From NCBI GenBank assembly GCA_036971475.1, contig JBAIZL010000008.1, forward strand, positions 7,337,501-7,401,500: a stretch of 64,000 nucleotides of DNA, written 5' to 3'. The position numbers were made by a program, and so were the translations under genes. Source of the stretch: Prosapia bicincta. Lineage: Eukaryota > Arthropoda > Insecta > Hemiptera > Cercopidae. The first letter of the stretch is position 1. Each line of letters starts with the position of its first letter. This document shows, in pieces, positions 22,600 to 34,026 of this stretch. Below the pieces are notes generated by a model. That model saw only the letters and a list, made by a program, of their open reading frames with translations. It did not search any database and had not been told where the DNA came from.

Positions 22600-22885
22600 T
22601 GAAATCAGTTGTTAAAGAGAAGCCTAAGATAGTTTTCATTGCAAAAATTGAAATAAAAATATAGGTATAACTCACTTTCATTATATTAGTTATAGAAATA
22701 TAAAACAATATAATAACTGATAAAAATATAGATTAATAACATTTCATCGATTGTTTATAACATTTAGTAACTTAAGAATGTACAATAAATAAAGTAATAT
22801 AACCTAAGTGTTAAAACAGCTGTTCTACAGCATAACCTATAACATAAATTAAATCACATGTTATCAGATAATTTAAGCTAAAGTG
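22600..22885 (+). repeat. Dispersed AT-rich repeat, copy 3
   Basis: Contains ACAATAAATAAAGTAATATAA, GTGTTAAAACAGCTGTTCTAC and CATAACCTATAACATAAA, then ATGTTATCAGATAATTTAA. It matches copies at 57960-58240 and 60530-60640 in the same order. The 5' half to about 22750 is A/T-rich and loosely matches the copy at 57970. Confidence 0.65.
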
Positions 22886-23576
22886 GTTGTACACAGCGCA
22901 TATATAGAACTATATAGATGTGTGTGACCGTGACGTCACTGGAGATTTCCCATACAAATTAACTGTTCAGGCGCGCCAAAGACGTTTTCAATAAAGCGAT
23001 GAGGTTTGCAAAAGGATTAGTAACAACTGATTAGTGTATTGTTGGCTGAAGACCTTGGCACGTGGCGCCTTGTAGAGTCGTAACACATGCAAGTTGTACT
23101 TAAGCCACATAAGGCCCAGGCTTGCCACAAGTGCTGTACGTCCGGCTTGTGGTAGGTGCATCATTAAGTAAACATTTACAGCTGTTACACACAAGAGCGG
23201 AGAATTTTGCACAACGCTCTATTGTGCAAGCCCCGTAAGGAGGACAGAAAGTGCGGTGCAGAATTTGGCTAATGAGATACTGCTGTAACCGAACGGTGTT
23301 GCTAAATACTTCGCTGCATTGCCAGAAGGTGTTTGTAGTGCTCGGCTCCAGTCTTACGTTAGGGAGCTCGCTCTGCAGGGTGGGTAGGCGTCAACGTTGC
23401 CACCGTCACTCAAGTTACTCAGGTGATAAGGTGACAGGCGTATGTTGACAATACCACGCAAGTTCTGTTACTTCTTGTTGTCGCCGCACTGAGGCACCAC
23501 AGTGCAATATTCCCTTCAGGTCGTTTCTTCAAATTAGTTTGTTTAATTATTTCTTATCGATTATTTTAAACACACG
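22886..23576. other. Unassigned sequence
   Basis: This interval is somewhat GC-richer, with short frames on both strands (22988-23212 minus, 23251-23448 plus). Neither shows a recognisable motif or splice structure. Confidence 0.35.
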
Positions 23577-23615
23577 CGCACGCGCAAGCACACACACACA
23601 CTCACACACAAACAC

Positions 23616-23710
<95 letters not shown>

Positions 23711-23766
23711 CCTAGACACACACACACGCGCGCGCGCGCGCGCACACTCACTCTCTCACACACAGC
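23577..23766. repeat. (CA)n microsatellite with CG and CT segments
   Basis: A long CA run is interrupted by AAACACCTA twice and changes into a CGCGCGCG tract near 23728-23742. The whole is low complexity. Confidence 0.97.
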
Positions 23767-23789
23767 TCTGAATTTAGAGAGAATTGTAT

Positions 23790-25500
23790 TTGAAAATAAT
23801 TTAAACATAACCTCTAAATGGAGAGGACAAAGGTTGTTATATGAAACTATATGTTATACTGTTGTTGTGTTAGTGGAAAAGAACAACAAAATCATTGAGA
23901 CAAGAATTTTTAAATCATACATAGACATTCTAGGGTGAAAACTTACACTATTTGAAAATAACCTCTAAATAAAGAGGGTAACCTATGTTGTATAAAATCG
24001 TATGTTATACTGTTGTTGTACTAGTGGAAAAGGGCAACAACAAAATTAGGGCAAGAATTAGTTTTCCCTGTACACATATACATCCTAGAGTGAAAAAATA
24101 AATAATTTAAACATAGCCTCAAAAGAAAGAGGATAACAGCTATTGTATGAAACCGTATGTTATACTGTAGTTTTGTTAGTGGAAAAGGACAGCAAAACCA
24201 TTAGAGCAACAATAGCCTCTGTATATATAGACATCCTAGAGAGAAAAAGTAAATGATTTAAACATAACTTCTAGAGAAAGAGGATAACAGCTATTGTATG
24301 AAACCGTATGTTATACTGTAGTTTTGTTAGTGGAAAAGGACAACAAAACCATTAGAGCAACAATAGCCTCTGTATATATAGACATCCTAGAGAGAAAAAG
24401 TAAATGATTTAAACATAACTTCTAAAGAAAGAGGAGGATAACAGCTATTGTATGAAACCGTATGTTATACTGTAGTTTTGTTAGTGGAAAAGGACAACAA
24501 AACCATTAGAGCAACAATAGCCTTTGTATATATAGACATCCTAGAGAGAAAAAGTAAATGATTTAAACATAACTTCTAAAGAAAGAGGATAACAGCTATT
24601 GTATGAAACCGTATGTTATACTGTAGTTTTGTTAGTGGAAAAGGACAACAAAACCATTAGAGCAGCAATAGCCTTTGTATATATAGACATCCTAGAGAGA
24701 AAAAGTAAATGATTTAAACATAACTTCTAAAGAAAGAGGATAACAGCTATTGTATGAAACCGTATGTTATACTGTAGTTTTGTTAGGGGAAAAGGACAAC
24801 AAAACCATTAGAGCAACAATAGCCTCTGTATATATAGACATCCTAGAGAGAAAAAGTAAATGATTTAAACATAACTTCTAAAGAAAGAGGATAACAGCTA
24901 TTGTATGAAACCGTATGTTATACTGTAGTTTTGTTAGTGGAAAAGGACAACAAAACCATTAGAGCAACAATAGCCTTTGTATATATAGACATCCTAGAGA
25001 GAAAAAGTAAATGATTTAAACATAACTTCTAAAGAAAGAGGATAACAGCTATTGTATGAAACCGTATGTTATACTGTAGTTTTGTTAGTGGAAAAGGACA
25101 ACAAAACCATTAGAGCAACAATAGCCTCTGTATATATAGACATCCTAAAGAGAAAAAGTAAATGATTTAAACATAACTTCTAAAGAAAGAGGATAACAGC
25201 TATTGTATGAAACCGTATGTTATACTGTAGTTTTGTTAGTGGAAAAGGACAACAAAACCATTAGAGCAACAATAGCCTTTGTATATATAGACATCCTAAA
25301 GAGAAAAAATAAATGATTTAAACATAACTTCTAAAGAAAGAGGATAACAGCTGTTGTAGGAAACCATATGTTATATACTGTAGTTTTGTTAGTGGAAAAG
25401 GACAACAAAACCATTAGAGCAACAATTGCTTCTGTATATATAGACATCCTAGAGAGAAAAAGTAAATGATTTAAACATAACCTCTAAATAAAGTGGTTCA
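23790..25500. repeat. 151-bp tandem repeat, about 11 copies
   Basis: Units contain AAACATAACTTCTAAAGAAAG, then AACCGTATGTTATACTGTAG, GTGGAAAAGGACAACAAAAC and TATATATAGACATCCTAGAG. Central units are nearly identical and exactly 151 bp apart. One carries a 3-bp insertion (GAGGAGGAT near 24432). The first two and the last units are clearly more diverged. The gradient of a homogeneous core with decayed edges is classic for unequal-exchange homogenisation. Confidence 0.95.
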
Positions 25501-26357
25501 CAGTTGTATAAAAATCATGTGTTACTAGAATTGAACAAAACCATAAAGTCCAGTACGCAGAAATTGGTCCACACGGCGGAACCTTGACGGATGGGCATTC
25601 TCTGAGGAAAACCAAACACTACTTTGTATTAATAGCAACTTAGCGCGGGCGTAAAAGAAGCAGCAATACAGTCATCCGATCGCAGGAAACCTGAACACTG
25701 GAGACCGCAAGGTCGCGCGACTTATTAATAACAATTTTCCTAATGACGGACATTTGCTCCGTATTAATTTAACTCCGGCATTACTCTCACATCCCACAAG
25801 TGTAATTGTTAGACTATTAAATGTTTTAGAAAAGAGACATTTCAGAATACGTGTCGCTAAGTACCGCTTAATAAACAATGGAATGATGCAAGCAATGACA
25901 TCCTACTATATATACACGTCTCTAAATGTATTCTAGTTACAATACGTTAAATACAATACTAACATATATTTAAAGTTGGTAGCTCCAATAACGTGTACCT
26001 TTTAGTAATGAAAATATGAACATATGCTGTGAAACCTATAACCACATTCGTTGGCAAATATAAAGTGTTGTGGGTGTGGAACAATCCACCCTAAACAAAG
26101 CATCAGCTGTTTTTAATTTCAGGTAGAGGTTTTGTTTAGATGTAATTTTCAGTGAATTTAAAAATATCGTAAATGCAATTTAATTTTTCACAAATTTCTA
26201 TTTATTTGCTATAAAGGTTTTATTATGATCTGCATTACGCTATTTTTATTATTAATTAATTTTCCGTTTTGGAGGATATTTAATAAAATTTAAAAGAATA
26301 GGCCTAATGCATAGATATATCACCAATTTAAAAAATTATATTTGGTCACGTTGTAAT
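25501..26357. other. Unassigned sequence
   Basis: No repeat or gene is recognised. Short frames near 25672-25936 on both strands lack motifs. Confidence 0.4.
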
Positions 26358-28067
26358 GACAAAGCAATGGTTAAGGCCTATATTGTACTAGCGTCACTCG
26401 GCGCACGTTGCTGCGACCGACAAGGCAATGGTTAAGGCCTATATTGTACTAGCGTCACTCGGCGCACGTTGCTGCGTCCGACAAGGCAATGGTTAAGGCC
26501 TATATTGTACTAGCGTTACTCGGCGCACGTTGCTGCGTCCGACAAGGCAATGGTTAAGGCCTATATTGTACTAGCGTTACTCGGCGCACGTTGCTGCGTC
26601 CGACAAGGTAATGGTTAAGGCCTATATTGTACTAGCGTTACTCGGCGCACGTTGCTGCGTCCGACAAGGCAATGGTTAAGGCCTATATTGTAATAGCGTT
26701 ACTCGGCGCACGTTGCTGCGTCCGACAAGGTAATGGTTAAGGCCTATATTGTACTAGCGTTACTCGGCGCACGTTGCTGCGTCCGACAAGGCAATGGTTG
26801 AGGCCTATATTGTACTAGCGTTACTCGGCGCACGTTGCTGCGTCCGACAAGGCAATGGTTAAGGCCTATATTGTACTAGCGTTACTCGGCGCACGTTGCT
26901 GCGTCCGACAAGGCAATGGTTAAGGCCTATATTGTACTAGAGTTACTCGGCGCACGTTGCTGCGTCCGACAAGGCAATGGTTAAGGCCTATATTGTACTA
27001 GCGTTACTCGGCGCACGTTGCTGCGTCCGACAAGGCAATGGTTAAGGCCTATATTGTACTAGCGTTACTCGGCGCACGTTGCTGCGTCCGACAAGGTAAT
27101 GGTTAAGGCCTATATTGTACTAGCGTTACTCGGCGCACGTTGCTGCGTCCGACAAGGCAATGGTTAAGGCCTATATTGTACTAGCGTTACTCGGCGCACG
27201 TTGCTGCGTCCGACAAGGCAATGGTTAAGGCCTATATTGTACTAGCGTTACTCGGCGCACGTTGCTGCGTCCGACAAGGCAATGGTTAAGGCCTATATTG
27301 TACTAGAGTTACTCGGCGCACGTTGCTGCGTCCGACAAGGCAATGGTTAAGGCCTATATTGTACTAGCGTTACTCGGCGCACGTTGCTGCGTCCGACAAC
27401 GCAATGGTTAAGGCCTATATTGTACTAGCGTTACTCGGCGCACGTTGCTGCGTCCGACAAGGCAATGGTTAAGGCCTATATTGTACTAGCGTTACTCGGC
27501 GCACGTTGCTGCGTCCGACAAGGCAATGGTTAAGGCCTATATTGTACTAGCGTTACTCGGCACACGTTGCTGCGTCCGACAAGGCAATGGTTAAGGCCTA
27601 TATTGTACTAGCGTTACTCGGCGCACGTTGCTGCGTCGGACAAGGCAATGGTTAAGGCCTATATTGTACTAGCGTTACTCGGCGCACGTTGCTGCGTCCG
27701 ACAACGCAATGGTTAAGGCCTATATTGTACTAGCGTTACTCGGCGCACGTTGCTGCGTCCGACAAGGCAATGGTTAAGGCCTATATTGTACTAGCGTTAC
27801 TCGGCGCACGTTGCTGCGTCCGACAAGGCAATGGTTAAGGCCTATATTGTACTAGCGTTACTCGGCACACGTTGCTGCGTCCGACAAGGCAATGGTTAAG
27901 GCCTATATTGTACTAGCGTTACTCGGCACACGTTGCTGCGTCCGACAAGGTAATGGTTAAGGCCTATATTGTACTAGCGTTACTCGGCGCACGTTGCTGC
28001 GTCCGACAAGGCAATGGTTAAGGCCTATATTGTACTAGCGTTACTCGGCGCACGTTGCTGCGTCCGA
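26358..28067 (-). repeat. 61-bp satellite built from a Helitron-like 3' terminus, about 28 copies
   Basis: Each unit, read on the minus strand, has two parts. The 32-nt first part is CGGACGCAGCAACGTGCG, then CCGAGTAACG and CTAG. The 29-nt second part begins TACAATATAGGCCTTAACC. Part one matches a Helitron 3' end: a short hairpin (CGCA, loop GCAACG, TGCG), 10 nt, CTRR as CTAG, followed by host T. At the right edge part one continues without a break into decayed Helitron helicase. At the left edge part two continues into unrelated sequence. Units are highly uniform with scattered C/T and G/C changes. Confidence 0.9.
28034..28062 (-). other. Putative Helitron 3' end (hairpin plus CTAG, host T)
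   Basis: On the minus strand this is the copy adjoining the helicase remnant. The hairpin CGCAGCAACGTGCG spans 28049-28062, a 10-nt spacer follows, CTAG is at 28035-28038 and the next base is T. Helitrons end in CTRR, 10-12 nt after a short palindrome, and insert between A and T. The stem here is only 4 bp. Confidence 0.7.
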
Positions 28068-28124
28068 AATAATAATTTACGCAATTAGAAAAGCAAATCA
28101 AACATTTAAATAATAATATTTCAT

Positions 28125-28450
28125 TTACTGCAATACTAGAGAGTAGACGATGTTTTTCTTCATTTTATTAGGTGCATAAACTTACAAATTTTAGATGACC
28201 CAACCTATGAGAATACAACATATAATTATCCGTGGTAAAAGCTCGAATGTTCCAAATTTAATCCAGCAATGGTCAATGATTGTCCTTGTGCCTTGTTTAT
28301 GGTTATTACGAATGCAAGTCGCAAAGGAAATTGTAGTTGTTTGAAGTCAATAGGTAGATCTGATGAAATCATCGATATTCATGGAATTAAGACCATCTCT
28401 CCTTTGAACTTGCCTCCTCTGATTTCTGCCTGGATCAAGCTGGGTGTCCC
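28125..28450 (-). pseudogene. Helitron RepHel, C-terminal Pif1-type helicase remnant
   Basis: The minus strand gives GGKFKGEMVLIP, then ISMISSDLPIDFKQLQFPLR and LAFVITINKAQGQSLTIAGL. After that come YHG, LYVVFS and VGSSK. Following a frameshift it reads YAPNKMKKNIVYSLVLQ and a stop at the usual place. These are the conserved last blocks of Pif1-type helicases in Helitrons: INKAQGQSL is the motif V/VI neighbourhood, followed by HGQLYVACSRV and NIVY..VLQ. The helicase would unwind DNA during rolling-circle transposition. Stops replace residues after VLIP, after YHG and after VFS. The Rep domain and the rest of the helicase are absent, so this is a 5'-truncated fossil. Confidence 0.9.
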
Positions 28451-28680
28451 AAGCCTTTGCTCAGCTTTGGTTGATTAAAATTTCGCAAGAATATTAAGGG
28501 CAATCCTACTTTTAATGACGATAAGTGTAATACCAATAATTTTATATAGAATTTAGCAATTTTAAACATTTTAAAACAATTATTAATGTATTTTTATTCT
28601 TACATAATGTTTTTTTTTTTTTAATTAGTTTTAGTAACGCTAGAATGGATATAGACTCTTAATATTAGACTTATGGAAGC
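28451..28680. other. Unassigned AT-rich sequence
   Basis: No continuation of the helicase is seen upstream on the minus strand. There is a T-run near 28609. Confidence 0.4.
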
Positions 28681-29028
28681 CTATAAAATGAACCATCCTA
28701 AGCCTATGGGCCTGAGCCCTGAGGATGAATTTACACCAAACCTCACACGCACCATCCTGGGAATATGTGTAACAATCCTTCCAAATTTCATTAACTTCTG
28801 TTCAGTGGTTTAAACGTTCATAAGACATTACATACACACATATATACAAAAATCAGATTTCAAACCATCTTAAGCTTTTGGGGCGGAGCCCTGTGGTTGG
28901 ATATACACCAACCTTAACACGAAGTATTCTGGGAATATGTTAAACAATTCCTCCTGCTGAAATTATGTTCAGCATTTTAAGAGCTCATAAGACACACACA
29001 TACAGACACACACATACAGACACACAAA

Positions 29029-29111
<83 letters not shown>

Positions 29112-29130
29112 TTCATTTTTATAGATATAG
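28681..29130 (+). mobile_element. Non-LTR retroelement-like 3' tail, two diverged copies, ending in (CA)n
   Basis: Two related stretches of about 170 bp (from about 28690 and 28862) share AACCATC.TAAGC, GGAGCCCTG, TACACCAACCTTAACACG, CTGGGAATATGT and CATAAGACA. They are followed by a CA microsatellite (29031-29106) and ACATTCATTTTTATAGATAT. A tail of the form CATAAGACACACACA ... ATTCATTTTTATA is common at 3' ends of RTE-like insect retroelements. No coding part remains. Confidence 0.55.
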
Positions 29131-31804
29131 ATTAGGTTAGGTTTTGTATTGGCAATATCGCCAAAAAACCTATCAAATTGTGCTTATTTAACGTGGTATT
29201 ATTTTGTTTTAATAGAACTAGTAATTTTAACGTTTGGTGAAGGAAGAGTATTATATATCACGAAAGATATACTCATTCAATTTCCCCCCTATTTGTTGAA
29301 GATTTGAATATATGGATTTAAAGTTATTTGTTTAGTTTTAGAAATACATTTCGTTAGACTTCAATGGGTATGTTTTATACATCCACAAAGGTTTTTGAGG
29401 TATCTCTCCTTGACCAAACAATAACTTTTCTGCGTCTTATCGGTTAAATGGTAGGAACTTCTTTGAAATCCCAGCAAAGGCAGTTCTATTTGAGGAAAAG
29501 AAATCGGTGGTAGAGACTGTCTATACATAAAGACTGTCCCATAGATATCGTCCTTAATGGGCGGAGGTTGCAAGAAATTATGGGTTGAACAATGTTTTCT
29601 CCAAGTATTACATGGTAAGGTGGGGTAGTGTAGATGGAAGAGTAGTGGGCAACGAAGATAGATCTCGGCTGTAACTGGCAACACAGCCCAAAAACGTTTA
29701 AACAGCCGTTATTTTATGAAGTAGATTTTCGCACAGAGGTCTTTCATAACGGATTGAAAATTTTAAAAACAATCATAATTTTTAACTCCTCTATAAACAG
29801 TTATTGTCCATTAAATGGCCATATTATCTTGTTTACGATCACTTTGTCACAGGTAACGCCCCTTTCGCTGGTATATTGCTTAGCCCCGCCCCTGAAACAG
29901 TCATTTATAGTTTTAGTCAAAGACAATTTCTCAACCACTCTGGGGTTTTACTCAGTATTTATTCGCTCGTAAATTTGAAACCTCGGTTAAAATTAAACTT
30001 GGAAGAATTCATTTGCATAGTTATGCGCCATCCGACCAAGAGTGGAACCATTCAGGCACTAGACGTAGGCAGTGTCTCCTAGGCCTGTGCTGCATTCTGG
30101 TGGCGTTCGCGCAAAATCTTTCCCGTTTGGACAAAGACGCTGGATGAGCGCGTTATATTCTATACATAACACAAGTTTTTTGCGGCATTCTGAAAATTCT
30201 GTTGTGAAAGAACAGCGGTTGTCTGCTGTAACCTATCGTTAATGTCTCCGTTCATTTGGAGACAGCTAAATGTAATAGGCGATTGCGTGATGTGTCTCAA
30301 AACGTTAACATAGCTGTAAAGTTATGTTCAAACTGTAATCGTCACACAGTGACCGATTACAGGGTGGACTTGGTTAGAAACATAAACTAACCGGTTGCTG
30401 AAGTGAGCCAGTGGCAATGTGAGGTTATACTTAGTACGTGGTTAGCTTATATTAGGAAATATAATTATTTACATTCTGAATAGAAGGGGCGTTTAAGGGA
30501 TAAATAACCGGTTGCTGAAGAGAAGCAGCAGCCTTTATATGTACTTGAGGTGCTATATTACAACTGGAGAACATATAAGGGAAAATAACCTATAGCTATA
30601 TTGTACTCATATTGGCGATCTAGACAATGAAAATATATTAACAAAAGAGAAATCATTACATTATTAAATCAACCAGCACAGCTGTTTAAACACTACTATC
30701 TTCACGCCATTCCACTTGTTACCGTCCCAGATAATTAACCGGCGTTTATTTAATTAAAGTTTCACAAATCCGATGGCAACGTCCTCCAACGGTTAAGGTA
30801 CTACACAATAGCTCGTCATTAATAACGAGTCAGGCATAGTTTTAATCTATTGACAATATGGTTATCGGGACGGCTGTAATTATATCTGCGGCAGCGTTCC
30901 GCAGGGGTCAGGTAGTGAATTTACAGCCGCATTGTTAACAAGCCTGTACAAAATTTGTCTACACCGGCTTCGGCACGGCGCAGTGATTTATGAATCCGAA
31001 TCGAGTTTGTATTTATTATGAGTTAATTATAACTGATTTATGTTGACGCTATTGTTACGGCATTGGCTCTCTATATATTATATACTTACTCAATTAGTTG
31101 GGGCCTTGCATATCTAGGCTAAGCGTTCGTATATTTGCGTATAAGTCCAAACTAACTAGGATACGTCTGGAATTTTAATACAGTTATTCCAAATTATACA
31201 GTCACGTCATACATTGCGTGTGTATATACCATTGCAATGCTGATTGCCTTACTTTTATTTATAATGTTATCATCATATTGGAAGGGGATTGGAAAATATC
31301 AGCACGGTAGGGAAGTGGTAAAACCTGTCTGGCTAGGAGCTGCCTACTTCCCGCTGGCTCACTACGTCTCCCGCTATACCTCCGGGATCAGGAGCATACT
31401 TAGTAAGGAGTAACGGCCTGGTAGCAACTTTTTTCTATTCCTCTTAGAGTTCTTTGTATATTTAAAAAAAATATATTTTACATAGCATACGGTCTAAACA
31501 CCAGGCGTTGGGTGGATTAAATGGACGCGGGAAGGAGCGGTAGGAGGAGTAAAAAGATGATTTCCCCGTCAAACAGAGCTGCACAAGTTTGTCCAAGAAA
31601 TAAACGGATACGAATCCAACTCAATGTCCACTACTAGCAACATAGTTACATTGAGACCGCTACGGTGGAGTCTAATCCATGTGATAGCAACGTTTATGTG
31701 TGTGAATACATATTCTATTAATTTAAATAATATAAACCCTAAATACAATCATTTGAGAGACAAATGTTTTACATTTATCGCAATAATATATATTCAGTCA
31801 CTCG
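29131..31804. other. Unassigned sequence, about 2.7 kb
   Basis: No gene is recognised. A 107-codon minus-strand frame (29361-29684) has no motif I know. The phrase AACCGGTTGCTGAAG occurs at 30390 and 30508, and a relative lies at 45184, so a dispersed repeat is present. A nested stem-loop lies at 30871-30929. A GC-richer block at 31290-31430 may be an old retroelement piece. Confidence 0.35.
30871..30929. other. Nested stem-loop
   Basis: The outer arms CGGCTGTAA (30871-30879) and TTACAGCCG (30921-30929) enclose an inner hairpin CTGCGG (30886-30891) / CCGCAG (30899-30904). There is no known RNA family match. It could be chance or part of a transposon end. Confidence 0.4.
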
Positions 31805-31805
31805 A

Positions 31806-31975
31806 GAACGAGGGATCTGCTCGATCTTTTGTACCACTGGCTGTAGGTAGGGCACTGGATCAGAGAGATCTGGTCGATCTTTTGTACCACTGGCTGTAGG
31901 TAAGGCACTGGATCAGGGAGATCTGGTCGATCTTTTGTACCACTGGCTGTAGGTAGGGCACTGGATCAGGGCTGT
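31806..31975. repeat. 53-bp tandem repeat, 3 copies
   Basis: The unit contains GATCTGGTCGATCTTTTGTA, then CCACTGGCTGTAGGTAGGGC and ACTGGATCAG. Three copies are nearly identical; the first has GCTCGATC and the second has GTAAGGC. A plus-strand frame running through it is incidental. Confidence 0.93.
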
Positions 31976-32195
31976 TGGAAAGGAAGAGGGACGATTCCAT
32001 TTGAGAGATCATTAAGTTGGTGGGGTAGGTAAATGGTGTGTTATGGTGTGGAGTTGTCTATAATTTAACCTGGGGGAAATGGCTGACTGTATGTTATATT
32101 ATAGCATAAAAGTATGACTTAGAAATTTGCTACGGGCAGAAATTCAATGTAGCCTCTAAATCCTGCACAAATATGTAAATTTCAACAATTTCAAG

Positions 32196-34026
32196 TCTGT
32201 GTAACACATATCTGTGGCCAGGGCAGACAGTATTGCGGCCTAACACTTCTGGAGGCTGTAGTACTTTGTGCAGATGTGACTTTAGAAAGGTTGGGCTGTA
32301 AGTAACACATGTCTGTGGTCAGGGTAGACAGTATTGTGGCCTAACACTTCTGGTGGCTGTAGTACTTTGTGCAGATGTGACTTTAGAAAGGTTGGGCTGT
32401 AAGTAACACATGTCTGTGGTCAGGGTAGACAGTATTGTGGCCTAACACTTCTGGTGGCTGTAGTACTTAGTGTAGGTGTTACATTAGAAACGTTAGGCTG
32501 TAAGTAACACATGTCTGTGGTCAGGGCAGACAGTATTGTGGCCTAACACTTCTGGTGGCTGTAGTACTTAGTGTAGGTGTTACATTAGAAACGTTAGGCT
32601 GTAAGTAACACATGTCTGTGGTCAGGGCAGACAGTATTGTGGTCTAACACTTCTGGTGGCTGTAGTACTTAGTGTAGGTGTTACATTAGAAACGTTAGGC
32701 TGTACGTAACACATGTCTGTGGTCAGGGCAGACAGTATTGTGGTCTAACACTTCTGGTGGCTGTAGTTTTTTGTGCAGATGTGACTTTAGAAAAGTTAGG
32801 CTGTAAATAACACATGTCTGTGGTCAGGGCAGACAGTATTGTGGCCTAACACTTCTGGTGGCAGTAGTACTTTGTGCAGATGTGACTTTAGAAACGTTAG
32901 GCTGTAAGTAACACATGTCTGTGGTCAGGGCAGACAGTATTGTGGCCTAACACTTCTGGTGGCTGTAGTACTTTGTGCAGATGTGACTTTAGAAAGGTTA
33001 GGCTGTAAGTAACACAAGTCTGTGGTCAGGGCAGACAGTATTGTGACCTAACACTTCTGGTGGCTGTAGTACTTTGTGCAAATGTGACTTTGGAAAGGTT
33101 AGGCTGGAAGTAACACATATCTGTGGCAAGGGCAGACAGTATTGTGGCCTAACACTTCTGGTTGCTGTAGTACTTTGTGCAAATGTGACTTTGGAAAGGT
33201 TAGGCTGGAAGTAACACATATCTGTGGCAAGGGCAGACAGTATTGTGGCCTAACACTTCTGGTGGCTGTAGTACTTTGTGCAAATGTGACTTTGGAAAGG
33301 TTAGGCTGGAAGTAACACATATCTGTGGCAAGGGCAGACAGTATTGTGGCCTAACACTTCTGGTGGCTGTAGTACTTTGTGCAGATGTGACTTGAGAAAG
33401 GTTAGGCTGTAAGTAACACAAGTCTGTGGTCAGGGCAGACAGTATTGTGACCTAACACTTCTGGTGGCTGTAGTACTTTGTGCAAATGTGACTTTGGAAA
33501 GGTTAGGCTGGAAGTAACACATATCTGTGGCAAGGGCAGACAGTATTGTGGCCTAACACTTCTGGTTGCTGTAGTACTTTGTGCAAATGTGACTTTGGAA
33601 AGGTTAGGCTGGAAGTAACACATATCTGTGGCAAGGGCAGACAGTATTGTGGCCTAACACTTCTGGTGGCTGTAGTACTTTGTGCAAATGTGACTTTGGA
33701 AAGGTTAGGCTGGAAGTAACACATATCTGTGGCAAGGGCAGACAGTATTGTGGCCTAACACTTCTGGTGGCTGTAGTACTTTGTGCAGATGTGACTTGAG
33801 AAAGGTTAGGCTGTAAGTAACACAAGTCTGTGGCAAGGGCAGACAGTATTGTGGCCTAACACTTCTGGTGGCTGTAGTACTTTGTGCAGATGTGACTTGA
33901 GAAAGGTTAGGCTGTAAGTAACACAAGTCTGTGGTCAAAGCAGACAGTATTGTGGCCTAACACTTCTGGTGGCTGTAGTACTTTGTGCAGATGTGACTTT
34001 AGAAAGGTTAGGCTGTAAGTAACATG
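32196..34026. repeat. 101-bp satellite array, about 18 copies
   Basis: Units contain GTCTGTGGTCAGGGCAGACA, GTATTGTGGCCTAACACTTC, then GGTGGCTGTAGTACTTTGTG and a GTGACTTTAGAAAGGTTAGG end. Subtypes differ in TTAGTGTAGGTGTTACATTA (units near 32460-32700) and in CTGGAAG versus CTGTAAG. The 73-residue minus-strand frames at 101-bp spacing are repeat artefacts. Confidence 0.97.
33013..33820. repeat. 404-bp (4-mer) higher-order duplication in the 101-bp array
   Basis: The four-unit block 33013-33416 is repeated at 33417-33820 with no difference that I could see by reading. Both contain the rare markers TATTGTGACC, CTGGTTGCTG and ACTTGAGAAAGG in the same positions. The event is the youngest in the array. 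Confidence 0.9.

Noticed and set aside
18647..23808. Thr/His, Val/Cys or Ile/Tyr repeat peptides
   Set aside because: Translations of CA and TA microsatellites.
26358..28067. CRISPR array (regular 61-bp spacing)
   Set aside because: The whole unit is repeated with no variable spacers, and the sequence is eukaryotic. It is a satellite linked to a Helitron end.
28269..28478. 69-residue plus-strand open frame
   Set aside because: It is the antisense of the Helitron helicase remnant, whose conserved blocks are on the minus strand.
29361..29684. 107-residue minus-strand frame as a gene
   Set aside because: No recognisable motif, no clear splice sites and no coding bias I can see. A protein search would settle it.
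32998..33938. Series of 73-residue minus-strand open frames
   Set aside because: Products of the 101-bp satellite read in three frames. They are identical because the DNA repeat is identical.
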